The notes under the pieces are model-generated. The model saw only the letters and a list, made by a program, of their open reading frames with translations, did not search any database and was not told the origin of the DNA. Source: JBPOFM01 sp041391925 (GTDB lineage: Bacteria; Bacteroidota; Bacteroidia; Flavobacteriales; Flavobacteriaceae). Taken from it: a stretch of DNA of 64,000 nucleotides. The position numbers were made by a program, and so were the translations under genes. The stretch spans positions 372,001-436,000 of the forward strand of contig JAWKNA010000003.1 of assembly GCA_041391925.1 (NCBI GenBank), in the 5' to 3' direction. This document shows, piece by piece, positions 61,638 to 64,000 of this stretch; position 1 is the stretch's first letter, and the number at the start of each line of letters is the position of its first letter.

Positions 61638-62741
61638 ATGGTGAAGAAGTTCTTCTTTCTAATAATTGCACTTACAATTGCTTCCTGCAAGGATAAAAAT
61701 GAATTGCGTTCCCATGCTTCCAAATCTACAGAAACCATTTCAGATGATTCCCTGATGTTTCCAGGAGAAAAGCATTTCAAATCCATAAAACAGATCACAT
61801 TTGGAGGGGACAACGCTGAGGCCTATTGGAGTTTTGATGATAAGCAAATCATTTTCCAATCCAATAACAAAAAATGGGGTGTAAACTGTGACCAAATGTT
61901 TTTAATGAATGTCGGAGAAACCTTTGAAAACAAAGTTCCGCCTATGATTAGCACAGGAAATGGCCGAACCACCTGCTCCTATTTTTTGCCAGACAACAAA
62001 CATATCATTTATGCTTCAACGCATTTGGGAGGAGAGGCATGCCCAGAAACACCCATGAAAAAGGATGGCAAATATATTTGGCCCATCTATGACACCTATG
62101 ACATTTTTGTTGCTGATTTAAAGGGAACTATCACAGCACAATTGACCAACGAAATAGGCTATGACGCTGAACCAACTGTATCTCCAAAAGGTGATAAGAT
62201 TGTATTTACTTCCACCAGAAATGGCGATATCGATTTATACACCATGAATATTGATGGAAGCGACGTGAAACAAATCACCTTTGAATTAGGTTATGATGGT
62301 GGCGCTTTCTTTTCGCCTGATGGCACGAAAATCATCTTCCGCTCATCACGCCCTCAAACAGATGGTGAAATTGCAGAATACAAAGAGTTGTTAAGTCAAG
62401 GATTGGTGCAGCCAACCGAAATGGAACTCTACATTTGTAATGCCGACGGAAGCGATTTACGACAATTGACCAATCTTGGGAACGCGAACTGGAGCCCATT
62501 TTTTTTACCTGATGGAAAGCGTGTGATTTTTTCCTCAAACTTTGAATCAGAGCGAGGTTTCCCTTTTGACCTTTACATGATTGATATTGATGGAAAGAAT
62601 TTGGAACGTGTCACTTATGGCAATGCCTTCAACGCATTCCCTGTGTTTTCAAATGATGGCAAAAAACTGATTTTTTCTTCAAATAGAAACAATGGAGGTG
62701 GTCACGATACTAACTTGTTTATTGCCGAATGGCAGGATTAG
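61638..62741 (+). CDS. TolB-like beta-propeller (PD40) lipoprotein
   Basis: A 367-residue protein with SPII signal peptide (MVKKFFFLIIALTIASC). Several PD40/WD40-like repeats follow (QITFGGDNAEAYWSFDDKQIIFQS, DAEPTVSPKGDKIVFTSTRNGD, GGAFFSPDGTKIIFRSSR, NWSPFFLPDGKRVIFSSN), forming a propeller of six or so blades. Periplasmic or surface-exposed; the partner is unknown. It ends 4 bp inside the following convergent gene. Confidence 0.85.
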   Translation: MVKKFFFLIIALTIASCKDKNELRSHASKSTETISDDSLMFPGEKHFKSIKQITFGGDNAEAYWSFDDKQIIFQSNNKKWGVNCDQMFLMNVGETFENKVPPMISTGNGRTTCSYFLPDNKHIIYASTHLGGEACPETPMKKDGKYIWPIYDTYDIFVADLKGTITAQLTNEIGYDAEPTVSPKGDKIVFTSTRNGDIDLYTMNIDGSDVKQITFELGYDGGAFFSPDGTKIIFRSSRPQTDGEIAEYKELLSQGLVQPTEMELYICNADGSDLRQLTNLGNANWSPFFLPDGKRVIFSSNFESERGFPFDLYMIDIDGKNLERVTYGNAFNAFPVFSNDGKKLIFSSNRNNGGGHDTNLFIAEWQD

Positions 62742-64000
62742 TTATCTTTTGCCTTTAAACGATCAAGCTCTTGCTGTTCCTTTTTGCGTTGGTTGGTGTT
62801 TAAATTGGTGTTTCCGAATTTATAACGGAACCCTAATTTGACATATCGATCATCAATGTCTGTAAAACTGAAACTGTTTTGGTTCTTATAAAGTGTCTTG
62901 ATGTTAAAATCCTGTGTGTTGAACAAATCAGAAATTGTCAATGAGAGCGTCCCTCTCTTTTTGAGAATACTTTTGGAAACTGCCAATTCGCTCGCCAACC
63001 GATCTTCTACTTCCTGAAATCCCTGAATACTTTTTCCAATATAAGTCAATGTGAAATTGGCGTTCAGGCTTTTGTCCTTTAAAAACGTCAAATCATTGCT
63101 CAAGATGCTATAATTGGACCAAGTATCTTTACTGATTTTTTCCCCGTCAAATATACCTTCGTCTTTTGTGTTGTAAAAGGAGGTCACAAAATAAACTGAC
63201 CAATTGCTAACAACATCAAAGTAAGTGATGAAGTCAAATCCATATTCTGTGGTTTTGTCCAAATTAACAACCGTATATGTTAAGGTGTTGTTTTGATTAT
63301 CTTGTCTGGGCAATTCATAAATATTATCATTGTAAACCTTGTAATAGGTTTGTATGGTAAACTGTTTGTACAGCTGTGTTCCCATCTCCACAAAATCTAT
63401 CAGCACTGGTTGTAAATCTGGACTGCCCTTAACAATGGTAAAGTCATTCAAAAAGAACTGAAACGGATTCAAACTTTGGTAATCCGGTCGTTGGATGCTT
63501 CGCTTATAGTTGGCATAAAGCGAAAATTTTTCGGAAAACGTATAATTCACACTTGCCGTCGGGAACCATTTCAAATAATCCTGCTTGTTAGTGGCATTAT
63601 CTAAAATAGAAAATCCCTCTACATTGGTTTGTTCGGCTCGCAGCCCTGCGGAAACGCTTAACTTTTCCCAATCCTTCGAATAGTCAATATAAGCAGCAAA
63701 CACGCTTTCATCATAATCAAACGCATCTGTATTGTTGATATCTATGGTTTCTTGACCATTGTCAATATCAAACTGTGTTATATCGCTTTTATTTTTGATG
63801 TTGGAGATTTTCAAACCCGTTTCAAATGTTGAAGTGTCATCTATCGGCAAAACATAATCCATTTGTCCGGTAAAAATGTTAGTATCCTGATTGTTGTCGG
63901 TCCTGTAAGCCGTGGTTTGTAAAAATGTTGCATCATTATCAAAATAATCACTCATAACACGTTGCTTACGATTGTAATTAAAGGTTGTGTAATGCGTGTT
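62738..64000 (-). CDS. Outer-membrane beta-barrel family protein (5' truncated)
   Basis: The frame runs off the window end, so only the C-terminal ~420 residues are seen; an ATG at 63955 is internal. Alternating aromatic beta strands of a TonB-receptor-like barrel (NYTFSEKFSLYANYKRSIQRPDYQSLNPF, ...LKKRGTLSLTISDLFNT, KLGFRYKFGN) match the Outer membrane protein beta-barrel family. The plug or N-terminal part and any substrate clue lie outside the window. Confidence 0.85.
   Translation of the reverse strand, partial: NTHYTTFNYNRKQRVMSDYFDNDATFLQTTAYRTDNNQDTNIFTGQMDYVLPIDDTSTFETGLKISNIKNKSDITQFDIDNGQETIDINNTDAFDYDESVFAAYIDYSKDWEKLSVSAGLRAEQTNVEGFSILDNATNKQDYLKWFPTASVNYTFSEKFSLYANYKRSIQRPDYQSLNPFQFFLNDFTIVKGSPDLQPVLIDFVEMGTQLYKQFTIQTYYKVYNDNIYELPRQDNQNNTLTYTVVNLDKTTEYGFDFITYFDVVSNWSVYFVTSFYNTKDEGIFDGEKISKDTWSNYSILSNDLTFLKDKSLNANFTLTYIGKSIQGFQEVEDRLASELAVSKSILKKRGTLSLTISDLFNTQDFNIKTLYKNQNSFSFTDIDDRYVKLGFRYKFGNTNLNTNQRKKEQQELDRLKAKDN

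Noticed and set aside
1..64000. CRISPR array
   Set aside because: No run of regularly spaced direct repeats and no cas-like gene was seen.

Overview
This window looks like chromosome from a marine or soil member of the Flavobacteriaceae (Bacteroidota). The reasons are the AT-rich sequence, a T9SS type A sorting tail on the first protein, promoter boxes of the Bacteroidota TAnnTTTG type, the absence of clear Shine-Dalgarno sites, a DUF177-rpmF-fabH-accB-accC block, and a flexirubin/aryl-polyene type pigment cluster. It is about three quarters core and secondary-metabolism chromosome, and one quarter an integrated mobile element.

Region 1 (1-16.2 kb). A truncated secreted ASPIC/UnbV protein and an ABC ATPase come first. 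A compact minus-strand fatty-acid-synthase-like operon follows, from 5482 down to 2098: enoyl-reductase-like SDR, FabZ-like dehydratase, ketosynthase, acyl carrier protein and phosphopantetheinyl transferase. Next are a GreA/GreB-C-terminal-like protein, mtgA, an FAD oxidoreductase, the accC/accB/fabH and rpmF/DUF177 block, pdxA, ribE and an SLC13-like permease.

Region 2 (16.2-36.2 kb). This is an aryl-polyene/flexirubin-type cluster. A halogenase-like flavoenzyme is divergent to about 19 tightly packed, often overlapping plus-strand genes. They encode an aromatic amino-acid ammonia-lyase (starter acid), ketoreductase, two dehydratases, two intact and two degenerate ketosynthases, ACP, thioesterase, methyltransferase, LPLAT acyltransferase, polysaccharide deacetylase-like protein, LolA-like carrier, GT2-DUF2062, MMPL exporter, cupin, C45 lipoprotein and a CoA-ligase-like enzyme. 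The logic is: make an aryl starter, extend it to a polyene on ACP, tailor it, attach it to a lipid, and export it. No DarA/DarB (dialkylresorcinol) homologue was seen in the window.

Region 3 (36.5-54.5 kb). An 18-kb element is integrated into the 3' half of a tRNA with CAU anticodon. It is bounded by 45-bp imperfect repeats. It carries a tyrosine recombinase, an HTH/excisionase-like protein, a Rep-like protein, a RecA-fold/AAA ATPase, a DUF3871 protein and a RadC-like protein, with no conjugation or phage structural genes. Its plus-strand cargo (40.5-48.9 kb) stands out: an MmeI-like DNA methyltransferase whose nuclease motif looks lost, a DEAD/DEAH helicase, a GIY-YIG (T5orf172) nuclease, then a translationally coupled pair consisting of a soluble protein and a three-TM membrane protein. 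This is the best candidate for an undescribed defence system. A second small cargo block (36.7-39.2 kb) has a lipoprotein, a membrane-anchored protein and an HTH regulator with a perfect palindromic operator.

Region 4 (54.6-64 kb). Core genes resume: methylmalonyl-CoA epimerase, rbfA, an FtsX/LolE-like permease and dusB. An unusual Lgt-like plus radical-SAM pair follows, then tandem small membrane proteins, an M28-PDZ lipoprotein peptidase, a TolB-like propeller lipoprotein and a truncated outer-membrane beta-barrel protein.
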